Of a stretch of 64,000 bases of DNA, positions 17,006 to 24,503 are shown one piece after another. This DNA comes from MH13 sp040219355. GTDB taxonomy: Bacteria > Pseudomonadota > Alphaproteobacteria > Rhizobiales > MH13. The stretch is taken from contig JAVJSN010000015.1 of the NCBI GenBank assembly GCA_040219355.1, positions 496,001 through 560,000 on the forward strand, given 5' to 3'. How positions within the stretch are numbered: position 1 is the first letter of the stretch; the number at the start of each line of letters is the position of its first letter. The notes beneath the pieces are model-generated. The model was not told where the DNA came from and did no database searches. It saw only the letters and a program-made list of their open reading frames with translations. The position numbers and the translations under genes were made by a program.

Positions 17006-17737
17006 ATGAGCGTTTGGTCTTCTCTCACTTCTTTGATTGGCTCGGCTGCTAGTGGCGCTGGGGCAGTGCTGGGCACCTTGGTGGACAGCCTACGCAATCT
17101 GGTGGGCGATGAAGATCAGCGCCGCCAGGTGGCGTTTACTGTGGCGATGATCGGTCTCTCGGCGAAAATGGCGAAGGCCGATGGCGTGGTGACCAATGAT
17201 GAGATCGAGGCGTTCCGCGATCTGGTGGAGTTCCCACAAGATGAAGCGGAAAACGTCGCGCGGCTTTACAATCTCGCCAAACAGGATGTGGCTGGTTTTG
17301 ATGCGTACGCGCGCAAGATTTCAGGCCTGTTTGAGGGCGAGCACGCGATCCTAGAAGACATCCTCGACGGCCTCTTTCACATCGCCATGGCCGATGGCGT
17401 TCTTCACGACCGCGAGGCCGCCTATCTTGAAATTGTGGCTGGTGAGTTCGGCATGGATGATGTCGAATACCGCCGTGTCCGCGCCCGCCACGTGTTTGAA
17501 GGCGAGCTAGATCCCTATGCCGTCCTCGGCGTTGACGCCGAGCTGCCGTATAAAGATGTGCGCCGGATCTATCGTAAGTTGGTGGCGGAAAACCATCCTG
17601 ACCGGTTGATTGCGCGTGGGGTGCCTCCAGAGTTCATCAAGATCGCTTCAGATCGACTGGCGGCTATCAACGCCGCGTTTGATCAGATCGAGCTGCGCAA
17701 CAGACCATCCCAGGGTGGCGTGGGCGTTGCATCATGA
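17006..17737 (+). CDS. TerB-domain / DnaJ-domain protein (DjlA-like co-chaperone)
   Basis: This 243-residue protein has a short hydrophobic Gly/Ala-rich N-terminus (about 1-30, perhaps membrane-associating), a TerB-type helical domain (about 40-155; 'AKMAKADGVVTNDEIEAFRDLV' and 'HIAMADGVLHDREAAYLEIVAGEFGM'), and a C-terminal J-domain ('DPYAVLGVDAELPYKDVRRIYRKLVAENHPDRLIARG') with the His-Pro-Asp tripeptide needed to stimulate DnaK. The order TerB then DnaJ is that of DjlA-type co-chaperones. Its stop overlaps the start of the amidase gene by four bases, so the two are coupled, as is usual for this pair in related genomes. DjlA proteins elsewhere influence envelope-stress signalling, so a link to the cell wall is plausible. 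Confidence 0.88.
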   Translation: MSVWSSLTSLIGSAASGAGAVLGTLVDSLRNLVGDEDQRRQVAFTVAMIGLSAKMAKADGVVTNDEIEAFRDLVEFPQDEAENVARLYNLAKQDVAGFDAYARKISGLFEGEHAILEDILDGLFHIAMADGVLHDREAAYLEIVAGEFGMDDVEYRRVRARHVFEGELDPYAVLGVDAELPYKDVRRIYRKLVAENHPDRLIARGVPPEFIKIASDRLAAINAAFDQIELRNRPSQGGVGVAS

Positions 17738-18480
17738 GCAGCGTCTATCCACACATCGACAGCACTGTCCCATCGCCCAACTTTGACAGCCGCGATGGCG
17801 CGCCGGTCGATATTTTGCTGCTGCACTACACTGGTATGCCCGATGATGAGGGCGCGGTGCGCTGGTTGGCCGATCCGCGTTCGAAAGTTTCCTGCCACTA
17901 TGTGATCCATGAAGATGGCCGCATCGTTCAGATGGTCGATGAAGCCGACCGCGCCTGGCATGCAGGCCAGGGGTCTTGGAAAGGCGTATCGGATATCAAT
18001 GCGCGATCCATCGGCATTGAAATTTGTAATCCTGGCCATGAGCATGGCTATCGCGCGTTTCCAAAAGCGCAGATCACGAGTTTGATTGCACTGGCCAAGC
18101 CGCTAATCGGTCATCACGGTATCGCACGCGAGCATGTGCTGGCCCATTCGGACATAGCGCCGGAACGCAAGGAAGACCCAGGTGAGCTGTTCCCCTGGGA
18201 TGAACTTCACGCCCACGGAATTGGCCACTATCTCACGCCAGCGCCTATTCAGGATGGACGATTTATGGCGGTTGGGGATGCTGGGGAGGCCGTCGGTGCG
18301 TTGCAATCGATGTTGAAGCTGTACGGTTACGGCCTGCAACCAACAGGCCAGTTTGATCTGCAAACCGAGCTGGTGGTGAAGGCCTTTCAACGGCATTTTC
18401 GGCCAGAGCGGATTGATGGTGTGGCCGATAGTTCCACCGTTTCGACCTTGCATCAGCTGTTGAGCAGCCTTATCGGCTAG
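17734..18480 (+). CDS. N-acetylmuramoyl-L-alanine amidase (Amidase_2) with peptidoglycan-binding domain
   Basis: This 248-residue enzyme has an AmpD/AmiD-type amidase domain (about 1-165). Zinc-ligand motifs 'ILLLHYTGMPDD' and 'VLAHSDIAPERKEDPGELFPW' are present, with 'VSCHYVIHEDGRIVQMVDEADRAWHAG' between them. The C-terminal part (about 185-245, 'AVGALQSMLKLYGYGLQPTGQFDLQTELVVKAFQRHFRP') is a PG_binding_1-like domain. It cleaves the bond between N-acetylmuramic acid and L-alanine in peptidoglycan or recycled muropeptides. No clear signal peptide is visible, so a cytoplasmic recycling role is possible; the binding domain argues for a periplasmic one. ATGA overlap with the upstream DjlA-like gene. 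Confidence 0.9.
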   Translation: MSSVYPHIDSTVPSPNFDSRDGAPVDILLLHYTGMPDDEGAVRWLADPRSKVSCHYVIHEDGRIVQMVDEADRAWHAGQGSWKGVSDINARSIGIEICNPGHEHGYRAFPKAQITSLIALAKPLIGHHGIAREHVLAHSDIAPERKEDPGELFPWDELHAHGIGHYLTPAPIQDGRFMAVGDAGEAVGALQSMLKLYGYGLQPTGQFDLQTELVVKAFQRHFRPERIDGVADSSTVSTLHQLLSSLIG

Positions 18481-18533
18481 AGCCCGACCCTAGATACCAC
18501 TGCGTAAAGTTTGCCAAAAAGGCCTGTAGTTTC

Positions 18534-19757
18534 TTGAGTTTGCTGACCGAAAACATCCGCTGGGTGCAATCGATAACGCTGGAAGGCGAGCGCCTGACCG
18601 CCGACAATGTCGTCGTGCGGCGCGATATGCTGGCCGGCGCGCGCATTGACAACCTTGGTGTGCGTGTTTCGTTCATTGTTGTTGCTGCTCTATTTGCGCT
18701 CAATATTATTGGTTCGGTCAGTGCGTTTTTGGAAACGCTTCAGTTTTTTGAACCAGATTATTCGATCTTTGCGCTGTCTCTCCTGCCGCTGATTGGGCTT
18801 GGCTATGGGGCGTATCGGCTGCGACCACGCCAACACTTCACCATTTTGCTGCGTGACGGGTCGGCCCTTGGCGTTCTGTCGCGCGATGGGAATTTTTTGA
18901 CGCGCTGCCTGGAAGCCTTCGAACGGCTTTGGTCCGACCCGATGCGCGCCAACTCCTCGCTGTATCTGCATGCTGCACACCGCTCAGTGGATTTTGGACC
19001 TCCTGCCGGTGGTATCGACGTGCTTGCCAACACGCCTGACGAGGGGCCAATGGCGCTGACGCTGCCGGTGTTTGGCGACGATGACGAGGACGACACCGCT
19101 CCCCGGGATAGGGATGGCCCACCTGGTCTGCCAGAGATGCCGGTCAAAGAAGAGGCGTCGGAGCCACTACAAACCGATGATCCATTGCCACCTCTGCCGC
19201 CGTTATCGCTGAGTGATGAGGATGACGAGCCGATCACACAGGTTTCCGCAGCCCTCGAAGCTGATGACCCCCAAGATGATGCGCCTGAGAAAGATGACGT
19301 GTCTCTGCCAACGCTGCCTCCGCAGTTTCCAGAACAGGATGGAGAAGAGCCTGCTCCCGACAAGGAACAGCCTGAAGTCAGTGTTGACGCCGACGACCCG
19401 ATACCAGAGGCGGCACCCGAAGACGTTGACGACGTGGCCACCGAGCCCGATGTGAACCCACGGCCCTTTGGCGACCATGTCGGCGTGCCGGCGGCCGCCT
19501 TCCTTGATGTGCGGCCAAAAATAGAAGCCTTGGTGCGTCTGTTACGTGAACGCGCGCCTGCTCAAGGCATCAGCGATGCCGTGGATGTGTTGGAGCTGAT
19601 GACGCGGCGCGGCTGCGATACGCCGGTGGAAGTGCGGGCGTTGGCTCGCTCGGTCCAGCTGCTCAGCGAACGCATGAGCGCTTATCCGACGGCGGTTGAA
19701 CTGCTGGACGACGTCGCCAAAGTTGGTCATTTAAAGACTCATCCAGCCCTCCACTGA
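18534..19757 (+). CDS. Uncharacterised membrane protein with acidic Pro-rich linker
   Basis: This 407-residue protein is not a familiar named family, although the first 130 residues resemble the DUF6232 layout: a short strand-rich start ('SITLEGERLTADNVVVRRDMLAGARIDNLGVRV'), two adjacent membrane helices (about 43-65 and 76-95), then 'HFTILLRDGSALGVLSRDGNFLTRCLEAFERLW'. From about 165 to 310 it is a low-complexity acidic stretch rich in Asp, Glu and Pro. The last ~90 residues are predicted helical and soluble. The start is a TTG with a weak AAAAAGG site ten bases upstream, so the exact N-terminus is uncertain. It lies between the amidase and rnpB. The function is unknown. Confidence 0.65.
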   Translation: MSLLTENIRWVQSITLEGERLTADNVVVRRDMLAGARIDNLGVRVSFIVVAALFALNIIGSVSAFLETLQFFEPDYSIFALSLLPLIGLGYGAYRLRPRQHFTILLRDGSALGVLSRDGNFLTRCLEAFERLWSDPMRANSSLYLHAAHRSVDFGPPAGGIDVLANTPDEGPMALTLPVFGDDDEDDTAPRDRDGPPGLPEMPVKEEASEPLQTDDPLPPLPPLSLSDEDDEPITQVSAALEADDPQDDAPEKDDVSLPTLPPQFPEQDGEEPAPDKEQPEVSVDADDPIPEAAPEDVDDVATEPDVNPRPFGDHVGVPAAAFLDVRPKIEALVRLLRERAPAQGISDAVDVLELMTRRGCDTPVEVRALARSVQLLSERMSAYPTAVELLDDVAKVGHLKTHPALH

Positions 19758-19815
19758 TCACTACAGGTCTTGCGAACTGTTGACCGCCAGGGGCTTAGCG
19801 TGCGAGGCCACGCGG

Positions 19816-20210
19816 GCCAGTTGGCCGGGCAGCCGCCGGGACGTGAGGAAACTCGGGTCCGGGAGGAAAGTCCGGGCTCCATGGAGACACGATGCCGGGT
19901 AACGCCCGGCGAGGGCGACCTTAGGGAAAGTGCCACAGAGAGCAGACCGCCTCGATCTTTTGATCGGGGTCAGGGTGAAAGGGTGGGGTAAGAGCCCACC
20001 GCGCGGGCGGCAACGCAAGCGGCATGGCAAACCCCATCGGGAGCAAGACCAAATAGGAACGCCGTGCCAGGCTTGCCTGGCAGCTTTGTCTTCAAGTGAG
20101 GTGTTCGGGTTGGTTGCTAGAGGTTGGCTGCAAAGTCCGCCCTAGAGGAATGGCTGCCCCACAATTCGTTTCGAATTGGAGGACAGAACCCGGCTTATAG
20201 GCCGACTGGC
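19816..20210 (+). ncRNA. rnpB: RNase P RNA, bacterial class A
   Basis: This is the catalytic RNA that trims the 5' ends of tRNA precursors. The universally conserved core GAGGAAAGTCCGGGCTCC lies at 19863-19880, the internal conserved block with GGGAGCAAGACCAAATAGG near 20039-20057, and the 3' signature ACAGAACCCGGCTTATAGGCC begins at 20183. The two ends pair as P1: GCCAGTTGGCC (19816-19826) with GGCCGACTGGC (20200-20210), one G-U pair, which fixes the limits at about 395 bases. It lies immediately upstream of the dcw cluster. Confidence 0.96.
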
Positions 20211-20453
20211 GGCTGTTTGCGGGTGATTGGCTTCACCTGCCTTAAATTTGTGCACGCCTCGGCGCACATTTTTTCCCAGCTTTTCCACACAGTTTTCCAC
20301 ACCGAAAGTGGGCCTTTTCCTTGCTCGCAGCAAACGTGACTCCGGCCTCCTTTTCAAAGGGTTGAGGGCGGAAACCGCATGTTAAGTTTAATAGGGTTTA
20401 AACAGGAGATTGTGTTTTGTAAGCGCGCGGCCGCAATGTTTTGTGAAGTCATA
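20211..20453 (+). promoter_or_regulatory. Long leader region before mraZ with DnaA-like and CtrA-like repeats
   Basis: The 379-base gap between rnpB and mraZ holds no supported gene. Seen in it are two copies of TTTTCCACA spaced 12 bases start to start (20281-20289 and 20293-20301), which resemble DnaA boxes (consensus TTATCCACA). There are also three TTAA tetramers at 20382, 20388 and 20398, the last two separated by six bases, close to but not matching the CtrA pattern TTAA-N7-TTAA. MraZ boxes follow at 20454-20488. The dcw promoter must lie here, but I cannot place its -10 and -35 elements with confidence. Confidence 0.5.
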
Positions 20454-20488
20454 TCCCATTGTGACCCATCTAATCCCATGATAGCCCA
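20454..20488 (-). promoter_or_regulatory. MraZ operator: four TGGGN boxes with 10-bp period
   Basis: Read on the minus strand, the boxes TGGGC, TGGGA, TGGGT and TGGGA occur with exact five-base spacers (plus-strand TCCCA 20454, ACCCA 20464, TCCCA 20474, GCCCA 20484). This is the known MraZ-binding arrangement in front of mraZ genes (usually three or more TGGGN repeats). It lies about 100 bases ahead of mraZ, so it should serve autorepression of the dcw operon. Confidence 0.88.
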
Positions 20489-20589
20489 TTGGAGGAGATG
20501 GAACGTCCCTCCACGCGGTCATACCGAGAACGCCGTAAGGGAAAGTTACCAGTCTCACTCGCTGACCCTGCCACTTGCTCTGAGTTCTG

Positions 20590-21057
20590 ATGCACGCCTT
20601 CGTGTCCACCATCGAAATGAAGACCGATGCCAAAGGGCGCGTCAGCATTCCCAAACCTTTCCGCGATGTTTTGCAGGCCGACGGTTTCGAGGGGCTGTAT
20701 TGCATTCCAAGTCCCGACGGTCAGTCGGTGGATGCGGGCGGCAAGCGGCTGTTCGCCATGTTCGAGGAGAAACTGGCCGCGCTCGACCCGACATCGTTCG
20801 ACTACGACCTGTTGGCAACCGCGTTCTTTGGCGAGAGCGAAATTCTTTCGCTCGACAAGGAAGGGCGCATCGCCTTGCCGCAGCGGTTGAAAGATTTGGC
20901 GGGCATCGACAATCAAATCGTTTTTGTCGGCAAGGGCCACAAGTTTCAACTTTGGTCGCCGGAACGCTATCAGGCATACCGCGCGCAGGCCGTCAGTGCG
21001 GCACGACAAGTGCTTTGGGGCGACCAGGCGTCGGCACGATCGGTGGTGCAGACATGA
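20590..21057 (+). CDS. mraZ: Transcriptional regulator MraZ
   Basis: This 155-residue AbrB-like protein opens the dcw cluster. Two SpoVT/AbrB-type half-domains are visible: 'STIEMKTDAKGRVSIPKPFRDVL' (residues ~5-27) and 'SLDKEGRIALPQRLKDLAGIDNQIVFVGKGHKFQLWSPERYQAY' (~85-130), each with the Asp-x-x-Gly-Arg turn. MraZ forms a ring and binds TGGG repeats; four such boxes lie at 20454-20488. In E. coli it represses its own operon. Its stop overlaps the rsmH start (ATGA). Confidence 0.96.
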   Translation: MHAFVSTIEMKTDAKGRVSIPKPFRDVLQADGFEGLYCIPSPDGQSVDAGGKRLFAMFEEKLAALDPTSFDYDLLATAFFGESEILSLDKEGRIALPQRLKDLAGIDNQIVFVGKGHKFQLWSPERYQAYRAQAVSAARQVLWGDQASARSVVQT

Positions 21058-22121
21058 GCGCGAGCGCAGTCCAGACACCACGCCACATCCCAGTGTTGCT
21101 GGCCGAGGTTATCGATGCTGTTGCGCCTCTTAAGGGTGCACTGATTGTTGATGGAACCTTCGGGGCGGGAGGCTACACACGCGGATTTCTCGATGCAGGT
21201 GCAAAGGTTATCGCATTTGATCGTGACCCCGATGCCATTGCAGCCGGACAAGGCTTGGTGGCTGATCATGGTGATGCGCTGACATTGATCGAAGCGCCCT
21301 TTTCGCTGATGCATGAGGAGCTGGAAGCACGCGGTATCGCAGCCGTGGATGCCGTGGTTCTGGACATCGGTGTATCGAGCATGCAGTTGGATGAAGCCCA
21401 TCGCGGCTTTGCCTTCCGTCATGACGGTCCGCTCGACATGCGTATGGATCAGAACGGTCCGACCGCTGCTGATATCGTCAATTCTTGGTCCGAGGCCGAT
21501 TTGGCCGACCTCTTTTTCACCTATGGCGAAGAGCGGCGATCACGCGCCATCGCGCGATTCATCTGCGAAGTGCGTGAAGAATGGCCGATCAAAACAACCC
21601 GCGGCCTGGCAACGCTGATCGAAAAACTGATGCCTGTGCGCAAGCGCGGGCCAGGCCCCATTATTCATCCTGCGACACGCGTGTTTCAGGCGCTGCGCAT
21701 CGCGGTTAATGACGAGTTGGGCGAGCTGGTCGGTGCATTGCAAGCCAGTGAACAGATTTTGAAACCCGGTGGCCGCATGGCGGTGGTGACGTTTCATTCT
21801 CTGGAAGATCGCATTGTTAAACGGTTCTTTGCCGATGCAGCGAAAACGTCGCGCGGGTCGCGTCATCAACCCGATGTGGCTCTGGAACCTGCTCGCTTTG
21901 AGCCGATCACCCGTCGGCCCATTGTTCCAAGTGACGAGGAAATGGCCAGCAATCCGCGGGCTCGCTCGGCCAAACTGCGTGCCGCCCGTCGCACCGATGC
22001 GCCGGCTCGGCGCCAGAGCACGCCTGATGATGGTTCGGCGCGCTTGCTGGGACTGCCTCAGTTAAAAAAGGCGAGCACGTCCCGTTCGGCCAAGCGAGGG
22101 GCAAGCCATGCGCGTGGTTGA
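21054..22121 (+). CDS. rsmH: 16S rRNA (cytosine(1402)-N(4))-methyltransferase
   Basis: This SAM-dependent enzyme (formerly MraW) methylates C1402 of 16S rRNA in the decoding centre. The 355-residue product has 'HIPVLLAEVIDAV', the SAM loop 'VDGTFGAGGYTRGFLDAGAKVIAFDRD', 'DAVVLDIGVSSMQLDEAHRGFAFRHDGPLDMRM', 'HPATRVFQALRIAVNDEL' and 'FHSLEDRIVKRFF'. ATG 21054 overlaps the mraZ stop by four bases and gives the expected family N-terminus. The long C-terminal tail (about 300-355) is basic and probably disordered, and overlaps ftsL by 14 bases. Confidence 0.97.
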   Translation: MSASAVQTPRHIPVLLAEVIDAVAPLKGALIVDGTFGAGGYTRGFLDAGAKVIAFDRDPDAIAAGQGLVADHGDALTLIEAPFSLMHEELEARGIAAVDAVVLDIGVSSMQLDEAHRGFAFRHDGPLDMRMDQNGPTAADIVNSWSEADLADLFFTYGEERRSRAIARFICEVREEWPIKTTRGLATLIEKLMPVRKRGPGPIIHPATRVFQALRIAVNDELGELVGALQASEQILKPGGRMAVVTFHSLEDRIVKRFFADAAKTSRGSRHQPDVALEPARFEPITRRPIVPSDEEMASNPRARSAKLRAARRTDAPARRQSTPDDGSARLLGLPQLKKASTSRSAKRGASHARG

Positions 22122-22608
22122 TGTGGTGTGCCTTGTCGCGGCCATCGGCGGAGCGGCCTATGTTTACAACGTCAAACACGGCGCCGAAGTCGCTCATGGC
22201 GAGCGCCGAAGCCTGGAGCGCGAAATTGGTGCTTTATCGCGCGACGTCGGTTTGTTGGAGGCCGATTTGGCCGCATTGGAGCAACCTGCGCGTCTTCAAG
22301 CGGTAGTTTCCGATCTGCCCGACGTTTTCGATCTGGAGCCGATCACTTCGGCCCATTATGTGCGCCTTTCCGACATACCGTTCCGAAGCGACCTGATCGT
22401 CGAGGATGAGACGCTTGAAGGCGAGGATACTCTGTCTGCGGACCAGGAGGTGCCTGTTGCGATCAATGCGCCAGGGCAGATTGATTTGCTCTTGCAGGTT
22501 CTCAATGTCGGCATGGCAGAACCTCAAGCGGCGCCGGTTGCGCCGTCCATGCCAAGCGATGGCATCGGAGCCCTGCTGGAAAACGTGACCGGGCAGGGCG
22601 CACAGTGA
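22108..22608 (+). CDS. ftsL: Cell division protein FtsL-like
   Basis: This 166-residue bitopic protein has a membrane helix at about 3-20 followed by a charged coiled coil (about 27-60, 'ERRSLEREIGALSRDVGLLEADLAALEQP'). The coiled coil is followed by 'RLQAVVSDLPDVFDLEPITSAHYVRLSDIPFR'. The position between rsmH and ftsI, the topology and the coiled coil identify FtsL, which with FtsB and FtsQ links the Z-ring to septal synthesis. Sequence conservation in this family is low. The C-terminal ~75 residues extend beyond the usual FtsL core. A GAGGGG ribosome site lies seven bases before ATG 22108, inside rsmH. Confidence 0.88.
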   Translation: MRVVDVVCLVAAIGGAAYVYNVKHGAEVAHGERRSLEREIGALSRDVGLLEADLAALEQPARLQAVVSDLPDVFDLEPITSAHYVRLSDIPFRSDLIVEDETLEGEDTLSADQEVPVAINAPGQIDLLLQVLNVGMAEPQAAPVAPSMPSDGIGALLENVTGQGAQ

Positions 22609-24410
22609 CGTATCTTCCCCCCTATCCCGATCATGTGCCCGGCGCCGCCGAGCATGTTGGCGGCCAGGATGTTGCATCCTGGTTGCGCAAAGCGCGTGAG
22701 TTGCTGCGTCAGGACTCGGTAAGTCCAAAGGAAGATCGTGCCGACGGCGCGCCGATCCAGCTAGATGGCCAGGGCAAAGCGCTCTCTGATGCCACGCGCA
22801 CGCGTCTTATCATGTTCGCGGTTGGTCTGGCATTGGTGTACGCGGTGATCGGGGTACGCTTGGTGGACTTGGCACTGGATACACCCAGCGCCGGTGTGCG
22901 CGCACCGACGCCGCAGGAACAAATCGCGGCCCATCGCCCTGATATCGTTGACCGCAATGGCGTGTTGATGGCGACCGATGTGCCTGCAACCGCCGTGTAT
23001 GCCGACCCCTCCATTCTCGTTGATGTGGACGATGCGGTGGACCGGCTTTCCGTCGTGATGCCGGACCTGCAGCGCGATGATCTGCGCGAGCGTCTGGATA
23101 ATACTTCCCGTTTTGAGTGGATTGCCCGTGATTTGACGCCTGCTGATCGCGACCTCTTGATGGGTCAAGGCATTCCCGGCGTTGGTTTTTTGGAGGAGGC
23201 CCGACGCTTTTATCCGTCCGGTCGTTTGGCCGCGCACGTTTTGGGTGCCGTCGACGTCGATCATGATGGGCTCGAGGGCATTGAGCGCTATCTCGACAGC
23301 GGTCCTTTGGCCGAGCTTGAGGCGTTGGGGTTTTTGGACCGCGCCAATCCAGATTTTGCCCCTCAGGTACTGTCGCTGGATGTTCGCGTGCAGCATGTGG
23401 TGCGTGATGTTCTGGTGCAGGGGCTAGAAACCTATCGGGCTATGGCGGCGACCGCCGCTGTGATGGATGTGCGAACCGGTGAAATTCTCTCGCTTGTTTC
23501 GTTGCCTGACTTTGATCCCAACACGCGCGATGGCCTCGGTGAGGAAGCTGCGCTCAACCGCGCCACGGGCGGCGTGTTCGAGCTCGGTTCGGTTTTCAAA
23601 ATTTTTACCATTGCTGCGGGCTTGGATTCCGGTGCCATCACTATGGACAGCCAGCATGACGCCCGCCGCCCAATGCGTATTGGATCCTCGACGATCAATG
23701 ATTTCCACGCGCGCCGCGCGATCCTGTCGACATCGGAAGTCTTTACCTCCTCGTCCAACATCGGCACGATCCGCATTGCCGAAGCTATGGGGATTCCTAC
23801 CCAGCGCGCCTACTATGATCGCCTTGGCCTGCTAACACGTATGGATCTGGAACTTCCTGGTGTTGCCTCACCGTTTTTCCCGCGCGGGGAATGGTCGCGC
23901 CTATCGGCGGCGACAATCTCGTTTGGCCACGGTCTGACAACGACCCCGCTCCAGCTGCTGGCTGCAACGGCTGCCACAGTCAATGGCGGTGTGTATGTGG
24001 AGCCGACGTTCCTGCCGCGCAGTGAAGAACAGGCTATGCGCGAAGCGCGCCAAGTGCTTACAGGTCAAACCAGCGCGCAGATGCGCGAGCTTTTCCGTGC
24101 GAATGTTGATCATGGGTCGGGACGCCGCGCGGCGGTTGATGGTCTGGACGTTGGCGGCAAAACCGGCACCGCAGAAAAAATCGTCGATGGCGCCTATTCC
24201 GGCGATCATCGCTTGAACAGTTTTGTCTCAGCCTTCCCAATGCATGATCCGCAATATGCGATGATTGTGGTGATCGATGAGCCGCAGCCCGCCGACGATC
24301 AAAGAAGCGCCACAGCGGGCCTTAATGCCGCGCCAATGACGCGGCAAATTATCGAGCGCATCGCGCCAATCCTGGGTGTCGTGCCACGCGTGGATGTTAC
24401 AGCGCAATAG
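22605..24410 (+). CDS. ftsI: Septal transpeptidase, penicillin-binding protein 3
   Basis: This inner-membrane protein cross-links septal peptidoglycan. The 601-residue product has a cytoplasmic N-terminus of ~65 residues, a membrane helix at ~66-90, a PBP dimerisation domain starting near 'DIVDRNGVLMA' and a transpeptidase domain. The active-site motifs are complete: Ser329-Val-Phe-Lys332, Ser383-Ser-Asn385 and Lys519-Thr-Gly-Thr522. The GTG start at 22605 overlaps the ftsL stop (GTGA). A 93-bp gap with a hairpin follows before murE. Confidence 0.97.
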   Translation: MTYLPPYPDHVPGAAEHVGGQDVASWLRKARELLRQDSVSPKEDRADGAPIQLDGQGKALSDATRTRLIMFAVGLALVYAVIGVRLVDLALDTPSAGVRAPTPQEQIAAHRPDIVDRNGVLMATDVPATAVYADPSILVDVDDAVDRLSVVMPDLQRDDLRERLDNTSRFEWIARDLTPADRDLLMGQGIPGVGFLEEARRFYPSGRLAAHVLGAVDVDHDGLEGIERYLDSGPLAELEALGFLDRANPDFAPQVLSLDVRVQHVVRDVLVQGLETYRAMAATAAVMDVRTGEILSLVSLPDFDPNTRDGLGEEAALNRATGGVFELGSVFKIFTIAAGLDSGAITMDSQHDARRPMRIGSSTINDFHARRAILSTSEVFTSSSNIGTIRIAEAMGIPTQRAYYDRLGLLTRMDLELPGVASPFFPRGEWSRLSAATISFGHGLTTTPLQLLAATAATVNGGVYVEPTFLPRSEEQAMREARQVLTGQTSAQMRELFRANVDHGSGRRAAVDGLDVGGKTGTAEKIVDGAYSGDHRLNSFVSAFPMHDPQYAMIVVIDEPQPADDQRSATAGLNAAPMTRQIIERIAPILGVVPRVDVTAQ

Positions 24411-24451
24411 GCGTGACGTCCTAGCCACAGCAGGCGTGACGCGCCGGGCAA

Positions 24452-24472
24452 AAACCCTTATGCCAAGGGTTT
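24452..24472 (+). other. Perfect hairpin in the ftsI-murE gap
   Basis: AAACCCTT and AAGGGTTT form an eight-pair stem around ATGCC. There is no T-tract beyond the stem's own TTT, so it is a weak terminator at best and may instead be an mRNA processing or stability element. A 10-bp direct repeat AGGCGTGACG lies just before it, at 24409-24418 and 24432-24441. Confidence 0.45.
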
Positions 24473-24503
24473 AACGCCCCTGGAATCAGAAGCGCGACCA
24501 TTC

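Noticed and set aside
18803..19441. Serine/glycine-rich minus-strand frame
   Set aside because: It is the complement of the acidic codons of the protein at 18534-19757, which explains its skewed composition.
20379..21053. Upstream extension of the rsmH frame through mraZ
   Set aside because: It overlaps mraZ completely and shows no conserved residues; the ATG at 21054 coupled to the mraZ stop is the expected start.
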